This document shows, one piece after another, positions 25,086-37,200 of a stretch of 64,000 nt of DNA. The DNA is from Chytriomyces cf. hyalinus JEL632 (lineage: Eukaryota > Chytridiomycota > Chytridiomycetes > Chytridiales > Chytriomycetaceae). The notes beneath the pieces were generated by a model. That model saw nothing but the letters and a program-made list of their open reading frames with translations, did no database searches and was not told the DNA's origin. The DNA lies in the NCBI GenBank assembly GCA_025435555.1, contig JAIWWG010000081.1:91969-155968 (forward strand), read 5' to 3'. Numbering within the stretch: position 1 is the first letter of the stretch; every line of letters begins with the position of its first letter. The translations under genes and the position numbers were made by a program.

Positions 25086-25863
25086 ATGACAGCAGCCCCG
25101 AAAACTGTCGTCATCACTGGCTCCTCTCGCGGCATCGGCCGTGCCCTCACCGAGTACTACATTTCCAACGGATGGAACGTCATTGCCACAGCAAGAAATG
25201 CAACCTCCCTCGCCCAAATCCACCCGAACGCTCACGCCATACACTCCCTCGACACTGCCGACGCAGCTTCAATCAACGCGTTTTCTGCAAAACTCGATCC
25301 CTCCCAACCCGTCCATCTGCTCATCAACAACGCCGGCATCTTACTCGATGACACCCTCCACTCGATCGAAAAGAGTTTATTAATGCAGCAGTTTGAAACA
25401 AACGCCGTTGGACCGCTGCTTCTCGCCAGAGCATTGATTCCCAACTTGAAACTCGCAACTGCAGCTGGCTCTCCTGCCCTCGTCGCAAACATCTCATCCA
25501 TGTGGGGATCGATTGCTGAAAACGATGGAGACCATTACGGTTACCGCGCTTCCAAAACAGCGCTCAATTCATTCATGAAATCTCTTTCGTTGAGTTTTAC
25601 CCTTCGATTCTTGCCAATGAAACACGCGTATTAAAAAAAAAACACGTACCAAAACTCTCAGGATCGACCTCAAGCCTGAGAATATATCTGTGATCTCAAT
25701 GTGCCCTGGTTGGGTGAAAACGGACATGGCTCCGACAGGTGCCATTTCTACCAACGAATCTGTGGCGGGGATGTCATCTGTGATTTCAAATGCAATGGCC
25801 GACAGCAAACTATCCATGTCAGGTGGTTACTTTCGAAGAAACGGTGACACGATTCCTTGGTAA
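25086..25863 (+). CDS. Short-chain dehydrogenase/reductase
   Basis: A classical SDR oxidoreductase using NAD(P)H. Exon 1 contains the nucleotide-binding TGSSRGIG (residues 12-19), the NNAG motif, the catalytic serine segment (NISSMWGS) and the catalytic YGYRASK. One intron (GT at about 25590, AG at 25662) interrupts after MKSLS. Exon 2 gives IDLKPENISVISMCPGWVKT (the PG motif after the active site) and ends RRNGDTIPW. The 5' splice site reads gttgag, not the usual gtgag or gtaag, but it is the join that keeps the frame. Its short, soluble form resembles fungal SDRs related to C-factor and sniffer-type proteins. The substrate is unknown. Confidence 0.88.
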
Positions 25864-25960
25864 TCTTTTACGGGGGATGCCGGTGAGGCAAGCGCAGAAT
25901 AAAGATGCAGTGTACTTTCATTGCAACTGCTTTTGACCAATGATGTTGTGCGAAAGGGAA

Positions 25961-26024
25961 TCTGGACTCACGGGAACTCATCTTGATCAGGATCTTCAAG
26001 ATCGATGCCAGCATGCAACGGTGC
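25961..26024 (+). repeat. 64-bp direct repeat, copy A
   Basis: This 64-base stretch recurs at 30226-30289 with one mismatch. Here it stands alone, directly before the right arm, and is a fragment of CRN coding sequence (frame reading DSRELILIRIFKIDASMQR). No header or body of a CRN gene is next to it. The copy spacing is 4265 bases. Confidence 0.9.
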
Positions 26025-26025
26025 A

Positions 26026-28690
26026 TTGGGAGAAAGGCTTTGGAAGAAAGTGGTGTGTGATCCGAAGAATCCAAGTTAAATAGAATGTACATAAAAACCG
26101 TCACAAACTTGGGCGCAACGTCTAAATCTGTCGAAATCTGGGATTTCGCCTGCACGAGGGATGATTAGTGGCACTTACAAGCTCAAAGAACTCTGGCTTG
26201 CGCTGCGCGTCCAGAAAACAGAAAACTTTCGGAAACTGGAAATCAGGATTGCGCGTGCATCATTTTCACATTTTCTTGAATCTTCCGCCGAGCAACTTAC
26301 AAAAACCGATGACACCACCGGGAAGCAGAACCCTGTCGCCCGGAGTAAAGGACTGTTTGATTTTGCGAAAAACGAAATGAATTCTCACTTTTTGACGGCC
26401 CTTCTTGCAGTATGCCAGGCGATGTTCGCTCGTATCATGGAACTTCAAAATTAATCTGCCACGTTTTTTTTTCGAGTGCCGAACTGCCATACCACACGCG
26501 TTTGCGGACCTCGGCATCCTAAATCATATTATTCATTCACCGTATTATGGTTGTAACGGTGGAAAGAAATGCTTGAATTGCCATGGCAACGGTTTGGGCG
26601 TTTGGGGAGCAACGTCAAAGTTCAGATGCGTCGTGAAAACTTCAAATACAGCGCCAAATAGACAGAGACCCATAATACTTTAAATATGCATTTATCGTCT
26701 TGTTTGAACGGAACATTTTGGCACAGCAACTTGATCGCATTGTGCGAATTTGTGTCAACACAATGCACGCCCAAAAAAATTAAATAAATAAAGTAGGAAA
26801 ACTCCTCACTGAATGAGCCGAAAGCACATCTGCAATCATGTCATGGTGCGTACGGTCGTTGCGATGGCTATACGACCCGACCAGGACAAGGACCCTCGGC
26901 GTATCTCCGTCACCCCAATTGTCTCGCTTCCATGGCCAGCATCACCTCACGCTGGCAGAGTGCACATCAACTCATACCCCAGTTGCTACAAAGGCGCCAT
27001 TCGAAGCATTGTGGGTATCCCTCAAATTATCCACTGTGAACTGCAGCGCCAATTTACATCGATCAACTTGCAGGCACTATCGAACGCGACATCTCTCAGC
27101 GAGCCTCTTGAAATCGACGATTGCACATTATAAGATGATTCCCCTGCAATCATCTCGCATCATCTCGCTTGCGTGGCAGCCAATTGAATTTGAAGGCCGA
27201 TCGCACGCCATCCTTTTTCCGACGAGCGAAATCAGCGCGAATGCGAGCTCTGAGGTTACCCCATTTCCTCGACGGTGAATTGCAGGCGAATTTCGAAAAA
27301 AAACGAGCACGCAGTCAGCTCCGAATCCTATCGAACCTGAGGTCCATTGAGGAGACAGTTTGGAATCGCACATTGTACTTTGTCAGTTGATGCCCAGGGT
27401 GGTGTTTAAGTTTCAGCATGGTCCACTCTCAATATTGTCAACGGGAACGAACGCCATTCGCGCGGCCTGAAGGGGCTCGCTGGCACGAATATATTGAAGA
27501 TAGACGGCCCACGTTGAGCCACAGCAGGAATTGAGCAGCACGGTCCCAAAATAGATTGGGTCTCAAGTTGATCCGGTTCAATCAACGAATGAACATCGGA
27601 AACACTGTGGCTTATCGGAAAGCGGCTCGGAATTCAACAGCCTTCGTCTGTATGTATCAGCGCCAGCACGAAATATCAATTCTGCCTGTAGGATCAAATA
27701 AATGAAGTGATACCGCAACGTTGAGAGGGATGAGCAGTGTCGGTGGTCGCGGGTGTCGATTATTCGGACGAATTCGAGGCACGGTTCTTGGGTGTATTTT
27801 CGCGGTGGGTTGTTTGCGGCAAACACGAGAAGAGAATGCGATGAGTGGCTGATTCGGGATCGAGTTTTCTTTCGTCGGCCGCAAATAGAAGGGCACTTTT
27901 GTCCAGCAAATCCGAACTCTGTTGGCATCCTCGCAGCGAGTGCCAGCCTGTTCGAACGTGTGCCAGAGACCTTGGAATGCGTAGTTTTGCTCGATGTCTG
28001 TCGCTTTCGAAGGCAATCGCAGCTCAGTTTCTCGGACACGCACTCCGTCAATAATATTCTTTCGATGTTTATTTTATTGCATTTCCTGTTGGGCGTCTCG
28101 AAGGCAGCAAAAATAATTGTCACAAAAAGGCGAGTGATTGTCTTCCTCCACACTTTCTGCAACTCCCACTCCCTTCCCCATATCACACATCAAGGTTGAA
28201 CAACCGCGTTTGATATACATCTGGGATCGCGATCTCTTACTCCCCCACCTCGTCTCTCTCTCATTGCTGCCTCAGTTATTCTTCTCAAAATTGGTCCTTC
28301 TTCTCATCATGTTATTTTATTCCCTCACAGTCTCAACCTGCCCACAAGCGCGATCAACGACTTACCAATAACACAGTCTTACAAAACGATACAGTGAGTA
28401 CTGTTTGCCGTGTCCCCAACCTTGTCTTCCCATTTCACCCTCCCGGACAATTTCCGAGCACAGCCGGCCAAGGAAACGCCGATATGGCAGTATCATGATT
28501 TAAGCATAATCGAAAGTGGGATCTTGTAGGTTCTGCGCGTTGTTCGCGGGGGTCTCGATAACTGCAGATCTTCAAATGAATTGTCACAATGCAAATCCCT
28601 CCCCCTCTCATGACTGCATCTTTCCCATCTTTCCCACACTTGTTCAATTACGTACAGTGTTCCTAAATCTCTGTTTCTTTCAACGGTAGA
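26026..28690. other. Right-arm region without a recognised gene
   Basis: ORFs preserved with the left arm are plus 26161-26454, 26405-26683, 26813-27133 and 26838-27278, and minus 27578-28186. None matches a family I know. The plus-strand frames at 26161-26683 could be joined by an intron into one small protein with a Cys cluster (GCNGGKKCLNCHGNG), but I cannot confirm a splice site. Small length differences from the other arm occur near 27230-27250 and 28240. Confidence 0.4.
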
Positions 28691-29820
28691 ATGTCGAAAC
28701 AAACGCTGGTCTCACAACTTCTTAACATGCGCAAAAAGCAAAAGTGGCTGGAGGTGGAGACGCAAGAGACAAGTGCTACAATTGCAGCAATTATGCTGCA
28801 GCTGTTCAAATGCAGCGAGTTCGACGTCCAAGCTGACAGCTTGGATGTTGAACTTGTCCCTGTGGACGGTTCAAGCAGCATTGATCTTGAAAAGGGCACC
28901 GCCATCTTCCAGGAGGACGAGCATCAGGAGCAGCTGAGTAGAAATGAGAGTGAAAAAACTCTTTCAGGTGGTGACGGCGTCGTGGAATATGTGAGTTTGT
29001 TAATCTTGACAAAAACAACTCCTTGTTAATCTGAGTTCCGCTCCACCCTCCTTTAGGATGCTGTGGTGTTGGCCACCTCCACTGACCTTCATGGCGAGGA
29101 AGACATCTCTGAAGATGTGCCAAAGCCAGCTCAGTTCCTTTATAGCATGTACACCGACCCTGTGGTGAGTTGATCTCTCAGTGAATTTTCAAAATTGACC
29201 AATTTTCCAACAAACAGGTCATTGCAGCGGAGGTCTCGTGGTTGAACACTCAGGAATCCGTCATTGAATGCTCAGGTCGCGCTGATGAGCTGGCAAAACC
29301 TGATTTGTCTGAAGCTGCCGCCCATACCGCGCACGTAAGACAGTCGCCATTCTTTTCTTTGGGACTTTTTTAAAACCATATGAGCATGCTTCTAGGTTGC
29401 GGATGAACATGTTGCTGCTGTTGTCCCCGAAGTAGACTGCAAGACAGAAAACTCTAACGGAACAGAGCAGTTTTTGTACTCGCTATACACTGACGCTGCG
29501 GTGAGTTTATCTTCCTCACGTTGAACAAGAGTTGATCATCATTTCGTAAATAGGTTATTGGTGGTGAAGTGCTCTGGTTAAGCAGGCTGGAAGCAGCGGA
29601 GCGATGCTCTGGTTGCCCTGCCGAGCTCGTTGGCTCCGACCAACAACACGAGGAGCAAACAAACACCAAGTTGGACCCAATTGTCAAAGGCGCGAGCGTC
29701 TCGTCCGGGTCTTCAACCAAGAAAAGAAAAGTTTACCGGCCGCCAAACAAAGGTGTTTCCCGCCGTCTGAGCCAAGAAGAAGTGAACAGGATTAGTTTGC
29801 AACGGCGTTCCAAAAAGTGA
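28691..29820 (+). CDS. Unknown five-exon protein with repeated exon module (right copy)
   Basis: Not recognised. Exons 28691-28990, 29057-29164, 29218-29334, 29396-29500 and 29554-29820 are each a multiple of three long, so all four introns are phase 0 with GT-AG ends. The product is about 298 residues. Internal repeats straddle the introns: FLYSMYTDPV|VIAAEVSWLN and FLYSLYTDAA|VIGGEVLWLS, with a weaker VVEY|DAVVLATSTDL before them, so the module arose by exon duplication. The N-terminal 60 residues look helical with no signal peptide, the centre is acidic, and the C-terminus is basic (TKKRKVYRPPNKG, RRSKK), suggesting a nuclear location. The CRN header begins 269 bases downstream on the same strand. 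Function is unknown. Confidence 0.65.
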
Positions 29821-30088
29821 ACCCTTTATTTTCTATCGTTAATATCTTTTCTATCGTTAATATCCAGCGGGAATTCAAAAAAAATAAAGTTGCGCATTCA
29901 TGACGTGACGCCTGAGAACTGAAAAAAAAGGAACAGAGCCAACCGGACCAAGCACTTCACATATTCAACCTTTTTTCTTCGCCAACTTAATCGCAACTGT
30001 CGCCGGCTCATGATGCTAAATTTTGTTTCCTTGTTTGAACGTGTGTCACGGAATATTTTTAGTTCCATATTTAAAGAAAGGAACAACG

Positions 30089-32684
30089 ATGGAAGCGCTC
30101 AAGATCTTCTACGTGCTTGGTGAACAACTCGAGCCGTGTTCTATCGTCATCGATACAAACGCTGCCATGGAGGTGGACGATCTTCAAAGAGCCATTCATA
30201 CGCAGAATAGCAATGTTTTAAGCCGTCTGGACTCACGGGAACTCATCTTGATCAGGATCTTCAAGATCGATGCCAGAATGCAACGGTGCGGAGCTGACAA
30301 AAGCAAATGACTTTTTGCACGTATCTGCTTGCGGTGAAAACCCGGAAGGCGCCGTCGATGGAGTTTCAAATCTCAGCGACCTCCCAGGGGCCTGCCTGGT
30401 GAATCAGGGCTTATTTTATAAGGTACTGCTGGGTCTTTCTACTGCGATGAGTCTTGAATTGACCACAGAAGCAGGTCATGAGCATTACGGAACCTGTGTC
30501 AACTTACCTCTCACCTCCGCTGGGTAAAAAATTCCATTTGCTTGTACTTCTGCGACCCAGGGGGTGAGTTTGTTTGTTCGCCACTTTATTCATTTGCATC
30601 ATAACTCATGCTCATAATCTGGCAACTGCTGCTGCGATTATATGCATCAGGATTTGGCCGTTCGCGCATGGATATCGATCTCCCAGTTTCAGAAATTGCA
30701 GACGAAAATTTGTCAGAAAGGCTGTAGAAGACATGTCGGCTATAATTTGGACCAAAGATGACGGTCCAAACAAGCAAACCATCTACTCGGCAAAGGACTC
30801 TCAGGATGCAGCGCCAATGGACTACACCAGCGACGGCAACATCCTTAACCTCAAAATGGAACAACCCAATGGAAGTTTCAGCCTTCTCTCTTCGGAGCAA
30901 ATCTATGAGGACGAAAATTCCATTGGCATCAACATGTCAGTTGAAAAGTTGCTGAGAGTCATACGGAAAACGATTATTCTTGTTGGTGTCAGCGGATGTG
31001 GGAAGACACGAACATGCTATGATTTCGTTCGGCATCGATGGTGCCTGTATATTGACTGCATCGACGATTCAGATGTCAAGGAAATGATCAAACAGTTGGA
31101 AGCCGAAGCATCCAAACGATCCTTGAAAGTCCTTAGAACATCAGCAAGCCTTTGAGGACATCTCTGAAAAGCTTCTCAAATGCTTGATAGCAACTCGAAT
31201 ATTTGTTCTGCAAATGTGGCAGATGGAAAATCGAGACCCTTTCAAATGGTTTTGCGTTCAACGAAGTAAGATACTTGTTTAAAATCCTCGCGAAATGTTC
31301 CCGATCGACTGTTTCAAAGATATTCGAGGACTTGAAGTCACAAACTGACTTCTGGGTCATTTTCAATGAGTCGCAGTATCTTCTCGGCATTCTTCCAACC
31401 AGCTACCGATCGGATGGGGAAAAGCGTGGCATATTCAAGAACCAGCTTGAGCATCCAAGATCTTTGTTCTCGTTTGCTACTGGCTTTATGATTAACGAAG
31501 ATCTGAAGTCCATCTGGTGCGGGACGAAAATGCGAATTGGCACCATAGAGCTGATATCCCCTTCTGCTGGACTGAAACCTGACCAATATTTCATTTTCAC
31601 TGATTTCACATTTCTGACGGCATCCGATATCTTCAAACTGTGTTCAAAGTGGTTGCGACAAGACGTCTTTGATGCAAACATACCTTCTGCATGAAATCTC
31701 AACGTTTCTCCAAGATTTTTCATGATGTTTCTTCACGCGTTGAATGGGTACCAAGACCTAAGCACGGCATTTCAACAGTACCGTAAATTAATGACAACAC
31801 GTTTTGAACCCCAAGTTGCCGGTTCTTCGCCCTATTTCTTTTGGCAGCAACACAGAACTATACGGAAAAAATGCACAATATCCTGTCGCTGATATGCTGC
31901 TGAAGCTTTGCATCTCTTTTCTCTTTGGAAACGGAGTGAACATGAGTTTCTCATCAACTCTGGACTTGGTTTCAACAAATCTTGTGATGGTTGTTCATGT
32001 GGCTTCATGGGGTGCAAAGAAGGCAGAACCAATGATTCTCACTGCTGGCTTAAATTACCTGGCTGCCCAAAACAAGTATACGATCATCAATTACCTTGGA
32101 TCCACAGGTTTCGCCCGCAGACCGAAGTCACATAATGGAATTGATGATTGCAGTTCGAATCATGCAAGGATGGTGGATGGAAACCGAACTGCAGGAGTGC
32201 TTGCCCATGTAGGTGAAAAATATGAACATTCAAAAACCTCAAGGAGTTCTGGACTGTCGCCATAAGGATGTCAATGGCTTTATATTTGTGCAGCAGCTTC
32301 GCAACGCCAAATTTCCCTGGGTTATTTTGCCCTCAGCGCACGCAGGACCGGACCTAAGATACTCTGTTTTCACATTTTGCCTCAACAGCAAATTCGAAAT
32401 CCACCATGTTTGTCTTGCCCAACGAATGCCAAAAGAACATTGAAACAATGCATCCAAGGAATTGGTACAACCTTCAAAAGGATGTCCATGCAGAAGTCAT
32501 GAAAGAGGTCAAGGACCTCCGCTTTTGCCACCTGCGATTTGAGCTTCCTGACACGGCACCCAGTGTGAAGGAAAACTTCAGAATTGATGCAGAAAGACTT
32601 GATGACGTAATCTGCGTGAATCTAGAACTTTGGCGAGAGCTTTGTGACAAAGTACAAAGAGTTTGTGTCTTCTGTTATTCGTAA
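30089..32684 (+). pseudogene. Decayed CRN (Crinkler)-type P-loop NTPase/nuclease-like gene
   Basis: A header (MEALKIFYVLGEQLEPCSI, then SRELILIRIFKID) is followed by a linker. At about 30950-31020 comes a P-loop NTPase domain with Walker A GVSGCGKTRTCYDF and the characteristic WCLYIDC strand. Farther on are FWVIFNESQYLL (a Walker-B-like strand with N in place of the usual D), GTKMRIGTIELISPSAGLKP, a helical segment, WVILPSAHAGPDLRYSVFTF (nuclease-like core) and FELPDTAPSVKENFRIDAER. This order matches CRN NTPase-nuclease proteins of chytrids. The frame changes at about 31130 and 31255 and several more times after 31690, where there is an in-frame stop, so the gene looks dead. Introns could explain some changes but not all. 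Confidence 0.7.
30226..30289 (+). repeat. 64-bp direct repeat, copy B
   Basis: This copy lies inside the CRN coding region, directly after the outer end of the right arm, and is continuous with the header frame. It matches 25961-26024 with a single difference (agaatg here, agcatg there). The pair brackets the right arm. Confidence 0.9.
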
Positions 32685-33431
32685 AGCAAGTCTGAGTACA
32701 AACTGAATAAAAATACCGCGATAGCTCTCTAATGTTTTTATTCAGTATTCAGACCTTGCAGACCTTTTTGAAAACCTATGGACTGGCAAGTGCGCGAGTG
32801 GAGAATAGCTGGTGGCAACGCGAGAAAACGCTCAGACTATTTCGTGCAGGCTTGTCGAAACCGGCTTCAAATACTTTCGAAAATTACGATACTCTGCTGG
32901 CCGAAATAGCGCAGCCAGTGGTTGATCCAAAGGGAAGGGAAAACGCGTTTCTGAGGCGCAGCCGAAGCAGCATCGACCGCTACCAAGCAAGTGAAGCTGA
33001 ACAAACCAGCCCAAAAGCCAGTCAAGGTGCTAGTGCTCTCTGCGCGACATTCAGTAAATGGATTGTACCTGACAGAAGAAGGGGGGCAAGTGTTCATGAA
33101 GTTAACTTTTTGAATTCTGATGTTATTTGTTTTTGGCAGCTTTGCACTGCATCATATTACACCCGTCTGAGAGGGAAGAAAACGCGATTCCATCTGAGCA
33201 GCAAGGCAGGCGAAAACGGCCAAGATCGTACGATTCGATGTGGAAGGAACCGTTGAGCAAGGGATGCACGAGGCAAGGGTTCGAGCTTTGGACACGGGGC
33301 GATGACCGGGATTTGGTGTGGATTGATGGACAGGCTGCATTTTATTGTCGCGATGCATTTCACATATATTTTCAGAGTTCAACGCTCGCCAATGCAGCCA
33401 AACCGTTTAATAAAATACAGTCAGCATTGAC
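32685..33431. other. Region between CRN pseudogene and MAGO, no assigned gene
   Basis: A plus-strand frame from 32732 to 33256 (containing FENYDTLLAEIAQPVVDPKG) is open for 174 codons but has no domain I recognise. It may be the tail of the accessory region. The stretch just before 33431 is the 3' flank of the Mago gene. Confidence 0.4.
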
Positions 33432-34228
33432 TCAGATGGGCTTGATCTAAACAGCACAAGGGAGATGTCAGTCCATAGAGTCAAAACAGAGTCACAACAG
33501 AGTCAAAACAAGTACCTTAAAGTGCAGCGAAATGAGGGAGAAGACGAGACATTTGAGGTCTTGAATCAGATAATAAAACACTTTTAAGCCCTCGGGATCT
33601 TTGCTCTCGTTCACGTCCAGCAGCGATCCGATTTTGGCAGTCTTTTTTTTTTTTTTTTTTTGGTAGAAGATACGAATGAGCATACTGTGGAGTCAGCATT
33701 GCATAATTTGCCATCATCACCGTGAATGAAATGTGTTCGCTTCCAATGACAATTTCGAGTTCTTGCCGGCCTACGCGGTCGGGCATGGGCCAGTTTGCGT
33801 CATCCTCCCTGCAAGCCAAGCAGCCAAACGAAGTAAAAAAAACCATCAACATCTCATCAATCAGACAGCATCCATGCGCATTACTTGAGGATTTCGCTCT
33901 CCAGAATAATGCGCTTGAACTCTTTCATGAGGGAAGAACTGACGTGGACTGGTTGGACGGGGATATCAGTCGAAAAGGTCAGTTTCGTCCCAGAATTAAG
34001 TCCAGACCTTCTTTGCGGATCATTGAATCGTTTTTATAGTTGGAGTTGTTGGCGTATCGCAGTTTTCCTGTTTGCAGGTGCAGCATGGCGTCAGAAACAG
34101 CCTGATGGCGTCCACGGCGAGTTCAAACAACCTTCGGGAGACAGTTCGTATTCGAGGAACTCGTGGCCAAACTTGCCCATGTGGCCCACGTAGTAGCGGA
34201 TGTAGAAGTCGTCTGTTGTCACGGCCAT
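33432..34228 (-). CDS. MAGO: Mago nashi, exon-junction complex core protein
   Basis: Mago binds Y14 and locks eIF4A3 on spliced mRNA, acting in the nucleus and cytoplasm. The start at 34228 opens [20 protein letters not shown]. Splicing then gives [20 protein letters not shown] (first intron 34068-34131), [37 protein letters not shown] followed by [29 protein letters not shown] and [20 protein letters not shown], and it ends FKIKPI. Five introns interrupt it; all restored joins keep the family sequence without gaps and give about 147 residues, the usual length. One intron ends in about 20 A residues before the final AG, an odd 3' splice site. It is divergent from HIR1 with a 59-base gap. Confidence 0.95.
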
Positions 34229-34287
34229 TTCTGCTTTTATTTAAGTTCACGGTAAATGAAAAATCAGTGAATAAACGACAGCCGGAC
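34229..34287. promoter_or_regulatory. 59-base divergent promoter between MAGO and HIR1
   Basis: The two start codons face away from each other with only 59 bases between. No TATA box is seen; the stretch contains tttatttaag and aataaacgaca. Both genes act in general nuclear RNA/chromatin processes, so co-regulation is plausible. Confidence 0.5.
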
Positions 34288-37200
34288 ATGCTGATTGTGA
34301 AGCCAAGCTTCGTTCAGCATCCAGGCGACAAAGGCCGCAAACTGCCTATTTACGCGTGCCACGTGCAACCAGGAGAAGGCAAGCGCATTGCAACAGGAGG
34401 CCAGGGTGAGCATCGATTGACTTGTTGCGGCATGACTGGGCAAGCACCTCAATGACAACCACACCCCAGACTGCAAAGTACGCATTTGGAGCACAGCATC
34501 CATCTTGGACGATTCATCTTCAGACTGCGATAAGCTGCTTGCGACGCTGTCAAACCATACTGGCGCTGTACTGAGCGTACGGTGGTCGCACACAGGGACG
34601 CTTCTCGCAACTGGCGCAGACGACAGCACAGTCGTGGTCTGGTGCGCAGATACCTCGCGGCCAGCCGACCAAAGGTACCATGTCTATTTGCCCATCGTGA
34701 GCCTTTTTTTATACTCAAAGGAAATACTTTCACAGACGCGATAATCTGATCCAGGGCGGTGCTGGCAACGTGGAATCCTGGCGCGCAATCAAAGTTCTAT
34801 TTGGCCATGACTCGGATGTGGCGGATCTGGCATGGTCACCTTCGAACGAATATCTCGCATCATGTGGGCTTGACAGCCTCGTATTTATCTGGGACGGCAA
34901 AACGTTTGACAAGCTCAAAAAACTGGAAGCGCATCAAGGATTTGTGAAGGGGGTTACATGGGACCCGGTTGGGAAATATCTCGCCACGCAAAGTGACGAT
35001 AAAACTGTCAAGATTTGGCGAACAAGCGATTGGGGTGCGTTTACGATATCATACATATGCACAGTCACGCAATGTCACTGACAGCAAGTATTGGATCCTT
35101 TTCAGTTGTCGAAAGGGAGATTACCGAACCATTCACGCAGGCCTCGTCAACCACATTTTTTCGAAGACTCAGCTGGTCGCCGGATGGAAGCTGCATTGCA
35201 ATGGCAAACGGAGAAAATGGAAACGTGCCCGTCTCTCCAATTGTAAATCGCGACACATGGATTTCGGATGTGTCCCTTGTTGGTCACCAAGCACCCATTG
35301 AAGTTGCAGTTGAGTCTAAATTCGCGGCATTGCTCTCACTTTGATTGGCTGCTGAAACCGTCCCCCACAGGCATTCAATCCTGTCACATTTGAAATCGAA
35401 ATTCCAGATGAAGACGGTGAAGAGGGTACAACAAAGCGGGTTGTATCCTCAGTTTGCGCAATTGCTGGGCAAGATCGCAGCGTTTCGATTTGGTGGACTG
35501 CTCGGCCATTTTCAGCCGCAAGTGCTCTGGACGTCTTTCAACACACTGTGCTGGATTTATCGTGGTTAGTTTGTTTGTTTTGATCATAATTTATAGATTA
35601 TGAGTAAATCTCCTCAGGTCAACCGATGGATACACGCTGTATGCATGTTCATATGATGGTACTGTGAGCGCATTCACATTCAGTAGCGTAGAATTCGGGA
35701 TACCAGTATCCTGTGAGCAAACTGTAAGACCGTAAGATTGCGAAAATGATCGTGATGGCTCACTTGAATTTACTTTTTAGGAACTTGCTCTCTCTAAATA
35801 TGGATTTCAAAAAGTAAAGCAAGCTGTCGCTGAATCAACAACACAGCTTTTCCTGGAAGAGCAGTATCGAAACCAACAGAGCAACATTGGAGGACTTGCT
35901 GGTGCCTCTATGGGTGGATATTCAAGTGCTCAAACATCTATCGGCATGCCCAACATTGCAGAACAAGTGAATGTCATTCAAATGGGAAAGCAGCGCGAGT
36001 CCAGGACAAAAGACGGGAAACGAAGAATCACGCCGGTTTTGATTCGAAGTGCCAGCTCACCACAAAAGCATGCAGTTGAGTTTTTTATAAGTTCTTAGTC
36101 AGGCAGGGATTATTAAATCAAAATCTTGAATACAGACAATCACAATAGGAGCCAAAGTATTGGCTCCTCAGAGTCATGGCTTGAACAAGGGCAAAGGAAT
36201 CCCAATGGTAGATATCAGCACTGCGGCAGGAACGCGGAAAGCACCTGACAGTTCTGAAACAGACCAATTCGCAGTAATGATTTTGTTGTTGCTGAATCCG
36301 TTGCTCCCGAAATTTTCCTGATATGATTTCACTTTGGCCAGAATGGAACTGTCTATGTGCTTCCTGCATATACTTCTGTATCACCACCCTCACGGTTATT
36401 AGCCATGCCAACTGTCAAACCAAAAACACTCACGATTGTGAAAACCGGACCCACACCATTGAACCTTGAATGCGTGAATGCAGATGCCACAAAACGGGGC
36501 GGCGCAACAATAACAGGATCAAGAGCTGGAGTGTCTCAATTCATCACGACACTCAATGCTCCAGCGATTCTTATCGCTGGTGGAGATGATTATTGGGTAG
36601 CTGCATGTCTTGATGGGACATTGAATGTATTTTCAGCTGCTGGAAGGAGGTTCGATTTTCCGCTGGTTCTTCGTGTTTTTGGGTAATGGACGCGACATTA
36701 ACCGCTTGCGTTTTTAGAATGCTACCACCATTTGTTTTACCCTCACCTGCATCTTTCTTGTCAGTGAATGGAGCGTACCTAATGGCAATACTGACGACAA
36801 GCACAGTTTTCTTGTGGTAAAGTCTCAATGACATGGAAAAAAAACACTACGATTGCTGAACTTCAATTCGAATTCATCAGGGACGTCTCGAAAGAAACAA
36901 ATTTACTATCCAACGAGCCGGTCACGCCTCTACTTGCCAATGCAAGCAATAATACCCCAAACAGTTTGACGCTATCAAACGCATTTGTGCGCGCAGATGG
37001 GAAGCCCATGATATCCACCTCCAATGGAGACGTGTTCATCTACCATTACGGAATGAAGTGTTGGATGAATGTGCGAGGATTTGACTCTGACCAGAGAGTA
37101 TCGTCAGCAGTGGTGACGGGAGAAATGGTGAACCCAGCCGGGTTTAAAATTCCAGCAGTGGGTGTCTTGGGCAAGATTCCTGCTTTAATTGATCATGCTG

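Larger units (their letters stand above)
26026..30229 (+). repeat. Right arm of the 4.2-kb inverted repeat
   Basis: This arm is the near-identical inverted partner of 14571-18802. It carries the second copy of the five-exon gene (28691-29820) and the CRN header (30089 onward). It is bounded on both sides by the 64-bp direct repeat (copies at 25961 and 30226), whereas the left arm contains the interior only. The order and spacing of all features inside the arm match the left copy. Confidence 0.93.
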
